Source: an uncultured bacterium
GTDB taxonomy: Bacteria; Myxococcota_A; UBA9042; PHBI01
Direction: 5' to 3'
Assembly (NCBI GenBank): GCA_938040325.1
Contig: CALHXW010000321.1
Span: 1-32,253, forward strand
Length of the DNA: 32,253 nt
In this document: piece by piece, positions 8,276 through 17,800 of the stretch
Numbering within the stretch: the stretch's first letter is position 1
Layout: every line of letters starts with the position of its first letter
Position numbers and translations under genes: made by a program
The notes under the pieces: model-generated
Told to the model about the DNA's origin: nothing
The model's database searches: none
The model's input: only the letters and a program-made list of their open reading frames with translations

Positions 8276-10221
8276 GCAAAGAGCTGGATGCCGAAGTAGA
8301 GCGGGATGCCGAAGTGGACGCCGCTCTTTCCGTCGTCACCGAACGTGCCCCCAAAGCCAAGGTTCAGGCCGGCTTCAAACGAGATCGGGGTGAAGTCATT
8401 GAGCCAGCGCAGCTGAAGCTTGGCGATGGCATCGAGGCCAAAGCCGCCGCCCTGCGAGAAGCGCACGTCGAGCTTGCCGAGGGTCGCCCAGCGGAGCTCA
8501 AGGTCGTACTCGGGCCAGCTCATGAAGACGTCGCCGACGCCACCGGCAAGCTCAAGAAAGCTGCCGAGCCCGTCGACACCAGCGCCAACCATGCCCTCAA
8601 ACCCGAGACCGGGCTGAATCCTCTGCATCCTCAGGCGGGCGTCCCAGGCAAAGTGATCTTTGTCGACGAAGCTCAGACGCACGCCGGGACCAAGGTCGAA
8701 CGCCCACTCGGGAATGGACTCACGGAGCACATCTTCCTCACGCCAGAAGCGACTCCGATCTTCGCGTGCCGCAAACGTTCCGTCAGAGACGCCCTGAACG
8801 TCGCTCTCCTTGATGCCGAGGAGGTGACCGGCATAGCGCACGAGCAGCACGCGATCGGTCTCGACCGTCTGCGAGCCGCCGACGTAGATCGGGTTGCACT
8901 GACCGCCCTTGTCCTGACAGAGCACGAGGACCGACGTGTCGTGCGGAATCTCAAGCCAGAGCCCAACGAGCTCGCTCCCAACCGCGTCCTGAGAGACCGT
9001 GTAGGCATGGGTGGTGGCCTTGAGCGAGCGCCACTGGCCCACTGGCCACTGGCAGAGTCCGCCGACAAAGCGCCGCGTCTGTGAGGCCGGACCGGTCGGC
9101 AGCTCGACGGCACGACCAGCGACGACGAGGGTTCGCTCGACGCCTCCGAACATGGCTGCGATCAGCGCAAACGACTGGCGGTGGGCGATGAGCCGCACCG
9201 GGGTTCCGGCATCAAGCCGGGTGTCGTCGTCGCTGGGAAACTGCGTCCACGCACCGCTCTGCTGCAGCTCCCACACGCCAGCGAGAGGAACGTTCTCATA
9301 GAGCTTGGTCAGCCAGGTTGGCTGCTGACAGATGTGGTAGCCGCCGAAGGGCGCGTCTGGCTCAAACGCTGCGCCCGCATCGAGCTGGAGAAACGGGGTG
9401 TCTTTAGGGACGAGGTACCAGCCGAGCGTCGACTTTGCGCCCGGCGTGTCGTCGCTGCGAACGGCGACTGGCGTGAGCTTGCCGTCGGGTGAGAGACCGT
9501 CGCACCACGAGACAAGCGCCCCCTTTTCGAGGCGAACCACTTCGACGCCGCGGACGGTGACGGTGCGGGTCTCGCGATCGTAGCCACCGATGCTCGCCGC
9601 TGCGCTCTCCGCAAGCTCCATAGGCCGACAGGGCTCTGAGAAGCGCTTGGCGGCAACCGCTTCACTGAACACACCGGGCGGTGGCGGGCCGTCGCCTTCC
9701 CCGTCAAGAGCGCGGGAGCTGTTCGAGCGGAAGCGAACCACTTCGGGGGAGGAGAAGGTCCACACGCCGCGCGCGCGTCGCCAGTTGGCTTTGACGCCGC
9801 GAATCTTGACGGTCGTGTCGGCAAACGCCGCCTCGGTGTGCTTGAGGACAAGCTCGGCCTCTGCGTCGAGCGCCTGTCCGGCCACCATGTGTTTGCGCTC
9901 GAACACGATGGTCTCGGGCGGAAGCTCATCGCCGCCCACGCTGACCACGGCAGGGATGCACACGCGACCGCCTGGGCCGGTCGGGTCTTGCTCGATGTGC
10001 AAGCGCTCGCCCGGAACGATGACGCCAAGCGACTCACCATCGATGTTGAACGACGCGATCTGCGCGATGCGCACGTCTTCCGTTTGCACACACACCCAAC
10101 CGATGTCGTGGTCAGAAGCACGCGCGTCTTGGGCGGGGGCGAGCAACGCAAGAGCCGCGCCGAAGCCAATACACACCCGCAAAGCGCGGTCGGAAAAGGA
10201 AGTTGGTGTGGTGCCAGTCAT
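8269..10221 (-). CDS. Exported 650-residue protein of unknown function with possible C-terminal beta-barrel
   Basis: A signal peptide (VCIGFGAALALLAPAQDARA, cleavage near residue 36) begins the protein when started at ATG 10221. The open frame runs further upstream, but that extension looks unlike an exported protein. The middle is beta-rich with scattered Cys (VCVQTEDVRIAQI, FSEPCRPMELA, CDGLSPDGK, CQQPTWLTKLYENVP). The last 180 residues have alternating hydrophobic strands rich in Gly and aromatics (LRWATLGKLDVRFSQGGGFG, FGIPLYFGIQLFAL), compatible with outer-membrane strands. No named family is recognised. It is divergent from a predicted beta-barrel gene, so the two may share regulation; the 253-bp spacer between them holds no clear promoter that I can defend. 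Confidence 0.75.
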   Translation of the reverse strand: MTGTTPTSFSDRALRVCIGFGAALALLAPAQDARASDHDIGWVCVQTEDVRIAQIASFNIDGESLGVIVPGERLHIEQDPTGPGGRVCIPAVVSVGGDELPPETIVFERKHMVAGQALDAEAELVLKHTEAAFADTTVKIRGVKANWRRARGVWTFSSPEVVRFRSNSSRALDGEGDGPPPPGVFSEAVAAKRFSEPCRPMELAESAAASIGGYDRETRTVTVRGVEVVRLEKGALVSWCDGLSPDGKLTPVAVRSDDTPGAKSTLGWYLVPKDTPFLQLDAGAAFEPDAPFGGYHICQQPTWLTKLYENVPLAGVWELQQSGAWTQFPSDDDTRLDAGTPVRLIAHRQSFALIAAMFGGVERTLVVAGRAVELPTGPASQTRRFVGGLCQWPVGQWRSLKATTHAYTVSQDAVGSELVGLWLEIPHDTSVLVLCQDKGGQCNPIYVGGSQTVETDRVLLVRYAGHLLGIKESDVQGVSDGTFAAREDRSRFWREEDVLRESIPEWAFDLGPGVRLSFVDKDHFAWDARLRMQRIQPGLGFEGMVGAGVDGLGSFLELAGGVGDVFMSWPEYDLELRWATLGKLDVRFSQGGGFGLDAIAKLQLRWLNDFTPISFEAGLNLGFGGTFGDDGKSGVHFGIPLYFGIQLFAL

Positions 10222-10474
10222 GCTCTTGGGTGTACCCCTCGGTGGGTTGCTCGGCAACAATCGCAGGGTGCCGCCTCGCAACTGTCGGTTGCGCGTCCGA
10301 TCGGGTTGGTCTGCTGCTGAGCCGTCGTTAGCAGCGCTCGGGGTTTGAAGTGTGGTCCGCGTCGGCAGCTCAACCTGTTCGCACACCGTATTGAACACCG
10401 GCAGGGCGTTTTCTGGTCCCAGGCTGTATAGATTCGAGTGTATGGATTCGACTGTTGGGCGATTTGAGCGGGCA

Positions 10475-11047
10475 ATGAAGGCGGTGACGTGGCTCGCCGC
10501 AGGGGTTGCGTGTGCGCTCATGACCAGCGTGTCGCCAGGTACTCGCGCTGCTGAGCGGCCGCGCAACACCATCACCATCGAACCACTGGCGATGATTCTG
10601 TCGCGCACGGTCTCGCTGGAGTACGAGCGCGTCGTGATGGACGAGCTGAGCTTCTTTGTGAGCCCAAGCCTGGCCGTAGGGAGCGTCACGGACGGGGACG
10701 CGGAAGCCTCGTTTTTGGCCTATGGCGCGAGCGTTGGTGCCAGGCTCTTCCCTTGGGGCCAGGCCCCCGCGGGCCCCTTTGTGAGCGGCTCGTTTCAGCT
10801 GGCGTGGGCGGACGCAGAGAGACGCACGGTCGATGACGGCGGAACCAACGTCACCCGCTCCGGCAGCGGCTCGGGCTATGCGGTCGGCGCCGTCGCGGGC
10901 TACGCGTGGGTGTTCAGCGGTACGTTCGATCTCTCGTTGGGACTCGGAGCGAACTGGACCGACGTCACGGTCGACATTGACGGCGAGGTGCTGGGTCGCG
11001 GCGGGCTTCAGTGGCTGGGACGTGTTGCCGTCGGTGTCGCCTTTTGA
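10475..11047 (+). CDS. Small outer-membrane beta-barrel protein
   Basis: About 190 residues. MKAVTWLAAGVACALM starts a clear signal peptide ending near TRAAE. The mature part is a run of amphipathic strands (ITIEPLAMIL, VSLEYERVV, LSFFVSPSLAVG, GASVGARLFPWG, PFVSGSFQLAWA, AVGAVAGYAWVF, LSLGLGANW, GRVAVGVAF) and ends with Phe, as is usual for barrels assembled by BamA. It resembles small OmpA-barrel or OmpW-like proteins in layout; no exact family is claimed. ATG 10442 in the same frame is an alternative start. The esterase gene follows after 22 bp, so the two are probably co-transcribed. Confidence 0.8.
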   Translation: MKAVTWLAAGVACALMTSVSPGTRAAERPRNTITIEPLAMILSRTVSLEYERVVMDELSFFVSPSLAVGSVTDGDAEASFLAYGASVGARLFPWGQAPAGPFVSGSFQLAWADAERRTVDDGGTNVTRSGSGSGYAVGAVAGYAWVFSGTFDLSLGLGANWTDVTVDIDGEVLGRGGLQWLGRVAVGVAF

Positions 11048-11069
11048 TAGCGAGCGCGGAGGAGAGCAG

Positions 11070-12053
11070 ATGAAGGGACTGGCGCTGAGGCGTAAGCGCG
11101 GCCACCACAAAAAGCGCCAGAGCCTCTCGGGGCTGATGGTGCATGGCGCGCTCGAGGGGCTGAGTCGAGCAGCGAGGCTGCATCCGCTAGCGAACCCCGC
11201 ACGGCACGGCGTATCGGTGGAGCGCGACGTCGCCTATCGCCCGGCGCGCACGGACGTCTTTCCGACCGACGCCCACCTGCTCGATGTCTACCGTCGCGAC
11301 GACGGCCCTCGACGCGGTGTCATGCTCTACCTTCACGGCGGCGGCTTTCGGATCTTGTCGAAGGAGACGCACTGGGTCATGGCGCTCGGCTTCGCTCGCG
11401 AAGGCTACGACGTCTATACCCCCAACTATCGACTGGCGCCCCGCCACCGCTACCCAGCCGCCATCGAAGACTGCGCCGATGCCCTTTGCTGGGTGCTCGA
11501 TCATGCCGGTCCGATCGAGTCGCTGGTCCTCGCTGGCGAGTCCGCCGGCGCGAACCTGGCGGCCGCGTTGACCATTGCGGCAACCTTCGAGCGACCGGAG
11601 CCGTGGGCACAAGCGGTCTACGCGCGCGCACCCAAGATCCATGCGCTGCTGCCCGCCTGCGGGATCTTCGGGGTCACCGACTTGGGCCGCTTCGGGCAAC
11701 GCGGCATTGTGCAGGATCGCATCAACGAGGTCGGAAACGGCTATCGGCCGCTCGAGCCTGACGCGGACTTGGCGATGTGCGACGTCATGCGCTTCCTGTT
11801 GGACACACCGCCATCCGCTGACCGACCTTGGCCGCCGAGCTTCTTGATCGGCGGACAGCTGGACGTGATCAAGAGCGACACGCTGGCGATGCGCGATGCG
11901 ATCGCGGGACACACCGACGACGTCAGCGCCAAGCTCTACCCAAAGGGTATCCATGCGTTTCATGCGTTCGTGTGGGCTGCGAACGCTCGCGCCGCATGGC
12001 GTGACCAGCTCTCGTTCCTCGAGCGCTGCCACCCGGATGCATCAACCGAATAA
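11070..12053 (+). CDS. Alpha/beta hydrolase, hormone-sensitive-lipase (HSL) family esterase
   Basis: A 327-residue carboxylester hydrolase. The oxyanion motif HGGG is at residues 89-92, the nucleophile elbow GESAG at 156-160 (Ser158), the acid is Asp265 in GGQLDVIKSD and the base is His295 in KGIHAFHAF. This is the complete catalytic triad of the HSL family. RLAPRHRYPAAIEDC (121-135) is the usual conserved block after strand 4. About 45 extra residues at the N-terminus are strongly basic (RRKRGHHKKR) and could touch membrane or nucleic acid. GGAGGAGA at 11058-11065 supports the start. No signal peptide is seen, so it is probably cytoplasmic. The natural ester substrate is unknown. Confidence 0.93.
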   Translation: MKGLALRRKRGHHKKRQSLSGLMVHGALEGLSRAARLHPLANPARHGVSVERDVAYRPARTDVFPTDAHLLDVYRRDDGPRRGVMLYLHGGGFRILSKETHWVMALGFAREGYDVYTPNYRLAPRHRYPAAIEDCADALCWVLDHAGPIESLVLAGESAGANLAAALTIAATFERPEPWAQAVYARAPKIHALLPACGIFGVTDLGRFGQRGIVQDRINEVGNGYRPLEPDADLAMCDVMRFLLDTPPSADRPWPPSFLIGGQLDVIKSDTLAMRDAIAGHTDDVSAKLYPKGIHAFHAFVWAANARAAWRDQLSFLERCHPDASTE

Positions 12054-12085
12054 ATTCAGCACATTAGCCGATCGGGCGCCCACTT

Positions 12086-12131
12086 AGCGATCTTGCGGGA
12101 CAGTGCCCGACGATCGATCAAAAAGATCGCT
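12086..12131. repeat. Inverted repeat with nested hairpin between esterase and amidase
   Basis: AGCGATCTT (12086-12094) and AAGATCGCT (12123-12131) are perfect reverse complements. The 28-nt loop contains CGGG and CCCG six bases apart and the palindrome GATCGATC. It could be an esterase terminator or an operator for the amidase. Confidence 0.45.
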
Positions 12132-12179
12132 CTTACGCGCGCTGAGCGATGGGCGCGACGGGTCCGAGTCTGGAGGGAC

Positions 12180-13679
12180 ATGTTGACCGAGGCGACAGAC
12201 AAGACCGGCGGCCAAACGAATCGCCCCACATCCGTCCACGGCTTCACCGACGATGCGCTCGGCAGCCACGATGGCACGGCGCTTGCGGCGATGGTTCGAG
12301 CAGGCGACGTCACATCGAGCGAGCTCGTAGCGGCTGCGATCGCGCGGGCGCTAGCCGTCGAACCGTCGCTCTGTGCCATCGCGGAGCGACGCTTCGACGA
12401 CTCGAGCGGGCTGCGCTTGCGAAGCAACGATGCGATCGCCAGCTCAGGTGCCGCGTTCGCCGGCGTGCCAACGTTCATCAAGGACATGACGGACGTCGCC
12501 GGCATGGTCTCTGGCTACGGCTCAGCGGCGTTTGCGCGCGCAAAGCCAGCAAGGCGCACCGACCCGCTGGCTCAACAGCTCTTCGACATGGGACTTGTCT
12601 GCATCGGCAAGAGCACCATGCCCGAGCTTGGTTTGATGCCAACCACGGAGTATCCGGACCGGCCGCCGACCCGCAATCCGTGGAACACCTCCCACACCGC
12701 TGGCGGTTCGTCGGGTGGCTCCGCCGCGCTGGTCGCTGCCGGTGTGGTGCCGATCGCCCACGCCAGCGACGGCGGCGGCTCGACGCGCATCCCGGCTGCG
12801 TGCTGTGGTCTCGTGGGCCTGAAGGCGACCCGAGGTCGACTGATTCCGACCAAACACACAAAGACGCAGATCGTCGGGCTCACTGTGGAGGGCGTCGTCA
12901 CCCGGAGCGTACGCGACACCGCCGCCTTCTACGCAGAAGCCGACAAACGCTTTCGCAACAAGCGGCTGCCACCCATCGGCCAGGTCGCGCGGCCGCTGAG
13001 CAGACCCCTGCGCGTTGGCGTCATCAACACCTCCCCAGGGAGCGCCAAGATCGACGCGGAGACTCAGCGGGTCCTCGATGAGACAGCCGGACTGCTCGAG
13101 ACATTGGACCACCGGGTCACACCAGCTTCGGCGCCCGTGACCGACCAGTTCCGAGAAGACTTCATCACGTATTGGTCGTTTCTTGGGTTCGCACTGGTAC
13201 GTCTCGGAAGCCGCGTCATTGCCCCGAGCTTTCGGCGCTCGGGACTGACCGACTTCACCGAGGGGCTAGCAGCACACTTTGGCAAGCGCTGGCGGCATGC
13301 GCCCGCCGCTGTTCGACGCTTGAGACAGTCGGCGAAAACCTACGCTACGCTCTTTGAAACACACGACGTGATCCTGTCGCCGACGCTTGCCCACGTGACG
13401 CCGGAAATCGGCTACCTCGCGATGGACCTCCCCTTTGACGTTGTCTTCCCGCGAGCCTGCGACTGGACGAGCTTCACGCCCTACGCGAACGCCAACGGCG
13501 CGCCGTCCATCAGCCTCCCCTTGGGCCACAACAGCGACGCGAACCTACCCATCGGCATGATGTTTGGGGCCAACCACGGCCAAGAGACACTGCTTCTTGA
13601 GCTGGCTCTGCAGCTGGAAGAGGCTAGCCCGTGGAAGAGCCTTGAGATGCCGCCAGCGGTCTCCCGTCCCCACGCGTGA
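12180..13679 (+). CDS. Amidase, amidase-signature family
   Basis: A 499-residue member of the amidase-signature hydrolases. The Ser-cisSer-Lys triad is visible: Lys101 in GVPTFIKDMTDVAG, the Gly/Ser-rich signature TAGGSSGGSAALVAAG with cis-Ser177, and the nucleophile Ser201 in DGGGSTRIPAACCGLVGLK. The spacing of 24 residues between the two serines matches the family. The overall sequence is nearer to the 6-aminohexanoate-cyclic-dimer hydrolase and fatty-acid-amide-hydrolase-like branches than to GatA, and no GatB or GatC gene is nearby. The start at 12180 is chosen for the GGAGGG at 12172-12177. The protein has no signal peptide. The substrate cannot be named from sequence. Confidence 0.93.
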   Translation: MLTEATDKTGGQTNRPTSVHGFTDDALGSHDGTALAAMVRAGDVTSSELVAAAIARALAVEPSLCAIAERRFDDSSGLRLRSNDAIASSGAAFAGVPTFIKDMTDVAGMVSGYGSAAFARAKPARRTDPLAQQLFDMGLVCIGKSTMPELGLMPTTEYPDRPPTRNPWNTSHTAGGSSGGSAALVAAGVVPIAHASDGGGSTRIPAACCGLVGLKATRGRLIPTKHTKTQIVGLTVEGVVTRSVRDTAAFYAEADKRFRNKRLPPIGQVARPLSRPLRVGVINTSPGSAKIDAETQRVLDETAGLLETLDHRVTPASAPVTDQFREDFITYWSFLGFALVRLGSRVIAPSFRRSGLTDFTEGLAAHFGKRWRHAPAAVRRLRQSAKTYATLFETHDVILSPTLAHVTPEIGYLAMDLPFDVVFPRACDWTSFTPYANANGAPSISLPLGHNSDANLPIGMMFGANHGQETLLLELALQLEEASPWKSLEMPPAVSRPHA

Positions 13680-13683
13680 TGAG

Positions 13684-13698
13684 GATGCCGCGGGCATC
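13684..13698 (+). terminator. Short hairpin just after the amidase gene
   Basis: GATGCC and GGCATC pair perfectly around a 3-nt loop, beginning four bases after the amidase stop. There is no U-run. It may protect the 3' end or mark termination. Confidence 0.4.
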
Positions 13699-13853
13699 GG
13701 GGTCTGCGACCAGCCTTCTGGGCGCCGACGCTCGGAGGGTAAGCCGCTCCGGGCGTCCGGTGAGTCAGGCTCCACAGCAAAAAAAGCGAAACAGATCGGC
13801 GGTGGGACGGATAGGGAGTGAGGTAGCTTCCAACGCACGCAGGAGCATGGTGG

Positions 13854-14492
13854 ATGAGCGCAACCTACGAAGGATTCTGGAACGGCATTGCGCAGAAGTA
13901 CGCAGCGAGTCCCGTCGCTGATCCCGACGCGTTTGAGCGAAAGATCGCTCTCACAAAAAACAGAATCCAGCCCACGTCGACCGTGCTAGATGCGGGCTGC
14001 GGCACGGGCTCACTCGCGCTCAGGTTGGCCGCCACCGGCGCCCAGATCCACGGGCTGGACTACTCGTCGGAGATGGTCGAAATCGCTCGCGAGAAGGCAC
14101 GTGCAGCAAGCGTCACCAACGTCCGCTTCCACGAGGGTCCCTTCGACGCCAGCCTGAACAGCTTCGCGCCTGGCAGCCTCGACGTCGTGTGTCTCTACAG
14201 CGTCCTTCACTTGCTCAAGGACCGCCTTGCGGCGCTGCGTCTCGCCCACACGCTGCTGACGCCAGGCGGCTCGCTGATCACGTCGACGGTCTGTCTGCGC
14301 TCATCGTGGCTACCGCTCGGAGCCATCACCACCGTCATGCGATGGTTCGGCAAGGCCCCACACGTCGCTAACATCTCGCGCAAGACCCTCGTCAATGACA
14401 TCCATGCCGCGGGCTTCACGAGCGTCGAGGTTGTCGATGTCGGTGCGACCTCGAAGCTCGTCGCGTTTGTGGTCGCCAACAAGCCCGTCTAG
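13854..14492 (+). CDS. Class I SAM-dependent methyltransferase
   Basis: A 212-residue methyltransferase. Motif I is VLDAGCGTGSLALRLA (about residues 44-59), the acidic end of strand 2 is HGLDYSSEMVEIAREKA, and motif post-I/II reads FAPGSLDVVCLYSVLHLL. The LLTPGGSLITST block is typical of UbiE/Methyltransf_11 relatives. No membrane segment is certain. AGGAG at 13841-13845 supports the ATG. The acceptor is unknown; small-molecule or lipid methylation is the usual role of the group. The stop codon lies within the first base run of a CTAGAGCACCGATCAG repeat, so the gene ends exactly where the repeat region begins. Confidence 0.9.
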   Translation: MSATYEGFWNGIAQKYAASPVADPDAFERKIALTKNRIQPTSTVLDAGCGTGSLALRLAATGAQIHGLDYSSEMVEIAREKARAASVTNVRFHEGPFDASLNSFAPGSLDVVCLYSVLHLLKDRLAALRLAHTLLTPGGSLITSTVCLRSSWLPLGAITTVMRWFGKAPHVANISRKTLVNDIHAAGFTSVEVVDVGATSKLVAFVVANKPV

Positions 14493-14519
14493 AGCACCGA
14501 TCAGGCTAATTGCATCTGC
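14489..14519 (+). repeat. Truncated copy of the fold-back element's left arm
   Basis: CTAGAGCACCGATCAG is identical to the start of the element at 14608, and the following bases resemble the next part of the arm up to CTGCC. It overlaps the methyltransferase stop codon and runs straight into the direct repeat at 14519. Confidence 0.7.
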
Positions 14520-14611
14520 CTTGGGTCCGCGAGGCCCTTTCCTCTCGTTCATCACCCCAGCGGCACACCTCGCTGCGTCCCAGAATCCGCATTTCCCGGC
14601 AACGCTGCTAG
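14519..14611 (+). repeat. Dispersed intergenic repeat, copy 2
   Basis: This is the second copy of the repeat at 14-102. It lies between a truncated and a complete copy of the CTAGAGCACCGATCAG element, which suggests nested or serial insertion. No protein gene lies in the 351 bases between the methyltransferase and the large lipoprotein gene; this repeat, its flanking fragment and the fold-back element fill most of it. Confidence 0.8.
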
Positions 14612-14773
14612 AGCACCGATCAGTTGGCTTACCACCTGCCTCCACGTGGGATTGAGCGCGGTGCTCGGCGTCGCTTCGTCGGTCACGTATCCCGATATGC
14701 TCGGTCCTCGCTCCTTGAGCGCCGGCCCAATTCCACGTCGATCCAGGCGGTAACCACCCGTTCGGTGCTCTAG
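14608..14773. mobile_element. Fold-back (MITE-like) element with imperfect 57-59-bp inverted arms
   Basis: The left arm (14608-14666) and the reverse complement of the right arm (14717-14773) both begin CTAGAGCACCGA and continue with about 80 percent identity and two single-base gaps; shared blocks include TTACC, CCTG, ACGTGG and ATTG. The central segment is about 50 nt. There is no transposase. Partial copies of the left arm occur at 14489 and 1231. It may be a non-autonomous mobile element or a repeat whose transcript forms a long stem. Confidence 0.65.
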
Positions 14774-14843
14774 CCCGGCCGCGAACGGACAACGGCGACG
14801 CGGTAAGACCACGTCGCCGTTGGGTTTAGTTCGCTCCTAGCGC

Positions 14844-17800
14844 TTAGAAGTTCTGAGCGCCGTGACTTCCGGGCGCTCCCGCCGGACCGTCGCTGCCGAG
14901 GCTGAAGCCGCCGCTACCGCCATTGCCGCCACTGCCTGTGAAGGGAATCGTATTGCCTGTGACGCCCGTGGTCGGCGCAAAGCCGGGGAAGTCGAGGTAG
15001 ATGCCAAAGCTTGCGCCACCGCAGCCACCGGCTGCACCGCCGCCGTGGCCGCCGCGACCGCCATCGCCACCGTCGCCGCCGCCAGCACCACATGGCGTGA
15101 GCGTGAAGTCGCCGTTGACGCCGTCGCCGGACAGGCCGCCTGGGCCGCCAGCGCCACCAGAGCCGCCGACACCGCCGGCGCCGCCCTTGCCACCCTCACC
15201 GCCGTTGCCGCGAACGATCGTGTTGTTCTCGATACGCGGCAGCGCTCCGGGGCTCGTGGTCCATGAGCCGAAGACGCCAAAGCTGCCGCCGCCGCCGCTA
15301 CCACCCGTGCCACCGAGTGCGCCGCACCCGCCGGCGCCGCCACCGCCGCCGCTACCGCCGATCGTCGGTGACGCAGAGCAACCGACCGCGCCAACGCCAC
15401 CTGCTGCACCACCGCCGCCGCCGCCGCCACCCGACGAGCCGGACAGGCCGTTGCCACTGGTCTCTGTGCGCCACTCACCGGTGCCGTCGACGAAGCCGCC
15501 ACCGTTGCTGCAGGCGCTGCCCGACGAGCCATCACCACCGAGGCTACCGCCGTCTCCGCGGCCACCTTCGGTTGGATGCACGTCCGGCGAGCTGCAAACG
15601 CCGCAGCTAGACCAGCCAATCCGCGAGTCCCAGCCAGCCTCACCGCCACCGCCGCCACCGCCCTGACCATCCACACCGTACTCGCCGAAGCCGGGGTTCT
15701 GGGCGGTGTTCTTGATGTCAGTCGGCGCGTTCGGGGGCGCTGAGTTGCCGCCCTTACCGCCGTTGGCGTTGCCGCACTGGAAGTTGTTGCCGCCGCTACC
15801 GCCGCTGCGCGAGCTCTGGCTACCGGCGCTTGGACAAGAGCCCGCACCAAAGCCGAGCAAGCACGCAGCCTCGCCGCTAAGGCCATCGCTGCCGTTGCTG
15901 CCGTTGCTGCCGTCGCTGCCGTTGTTGCCGTTGCCGCCGTCGCCGGCAACGATGTAGTTGCCACGCAGGACAAGCTGTCCGCCCGCGTTGCGCAGGTAGA
16001 CCGCGTACGAGTTTCCGCTGGCGACCTCGCTGTTGGCACCGAAGATGCTCAGCCCGTCGACGATGATCTGCCCGCCGAAGTTACCGACGTTGTCCGCGTT
16101 GACCGCGCCGCGCTTCGCGCCCGATGGCGCCACGCCCAAGATGGCGGTCTCGTGAACGTCTGCGTTGCGGTCTTTAAAGGAGGAGCTGTAGCCCCCATAG
16201 ACGCTGACGCCATCCTTGAGGCTCACGTTCTCTTCGTAGACACCCGTCGCGACGTAGACGTCGCGCTTTCCTTGCTGTTGGGCCTTGTCGATGCCCGCCT
16301 GAATCGTCCGCACCGGGAACTCTTGGCTTCCAAGGTTGCTGTCGTTGCCAGCCTTGGACACAAACACGCCGTTGTTGACCTCGCCGTCGATGCCGTCGCA
16401 GTTGTCGTCGAGACCGAACGCATCGGGCAGGTCGACCGCGCTCGTCGGCTGACACTCGCAGCCGGGCAGGTCGTCGATGTCCTGCCAGCCGGAGATGCAG
16501 CTGAACGTACACTGAGGCAGGCCGGTGCCGCTGGTGTCGCAGGATGGGACCGAGTTGGGGAAGTTCAGCGCGAGGCATGACACGCCGCAGCCACCGCAGT
16601 GCTCGACCTGGTTGTAGTTGCCCGCAAAGTCCTTAAACGGCTCGTCCACCTGGCCGTCGCAGTTGTTGTCGACGCCATCACACTGCTCTGACGGGAGGGC
16701 GCACGCGCTCCAACCGTTGGCGTTGCAGGTCTCTGTGCCAGCGCACGTGTACGACGGTTGACCGGGCGGCGAGACCGTCTCGGTGCACGCTCGCGACAGG
16801 CCAACGGTCTGGCCGCTGCAGCTGCAGACGCCGCTGTCGGGAAGGCACTGGTTGACCGGTCCGTTTGGAACCCCCTGACACGAGAAGCCGAGCGGGCAGT
16901 CCGTGTTGTTGGTGCAGCCCTTGCCGCAGAAGTTCCCGTCCGACAGCCCCACGCAGTACGAACTCTCGCCGATGCAGTTCGCGTCCGATGAGCAGGCTTG
17001 GCAGAGGTTGACGACATCGGGGATGCACTGGAAGTCGTTGAGCTTGATGAAGCCAGGCTCGCAGGTGACCACCACGCACTGGGCGACGCTCGCGCCAACT
17101 TGGCACTGGGTCAGCGAGGCGTTGGGCAGGCCGTTGGCGCAGCTGTTGTTGCAGGTGCCGCAGTGATTGAAGTCGCTGTAGACGCCGTTCGTCTTGAAGT
17201 CCTCGTCAGCTTGGTTGTCGCAGTCGTTGTCCACGAAGTCGCAGACCTCGACCTCAGGGGTTGGTCCCTGGCAGACCCAGCCCGTCTGGCCCTGACACGA
17301 GAGAATACCGTCGCAGGACCCGACGCCAGCGACAGCGACATCGCACTGCTGGCCAGCGCCAAAGACGTTATCATCGACGATGCCGTTGCAGTCGTTATCC
17401 ATGCCGTCGCACACCTCGGGACTTGGCGACGGCGCATCGCAGCCGAGCCAGCCGACGGTTGGGTCGCAGGTCTCGACACCGAAGCACGCTCCCAGCTCGT
17501 TGGTGGCGGCGCAGCTACGCTGGCCACCGTCGAAGTCGATGTTGCAGGTGCAGCTCCCGCTCACCGGCTGACAGTAGGAGCCTGGGCGTTGCCCGCTCGA
17601 GTCAGGCGCACACTGATAGCCGTTGGAGCAGTCCTCGGGCCCGGTGCATGACGACGCACAGCTCGTCTGTCCGTCGATGTTCAGACACGCACCGCCGTTG
17701 CACTGCAGATCGTCGAGGCACGGCGTGCAGAGCTTGAGCACGCGCGGAATACAAAGGAAGACAACATCCGTCTGGTTCGCGATGCCCTTGCAGTCGAACC

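Noticed and set aside
10222-10689. In-frame N-terminal extension of the 650-residue exported protein
   Set aside because: The extension precedes a good signal peptide and overlaps the divergent barrel gene and its upstream region, so the start at 10221 is preferred.
14837-16039. 400-codon minus-strand frame in the Gly-rich region
   Set aside because: It is the shifted frame of the Gly codons of the large lipoprotein, giving an Ala/Arg/Thr-rich artefact.
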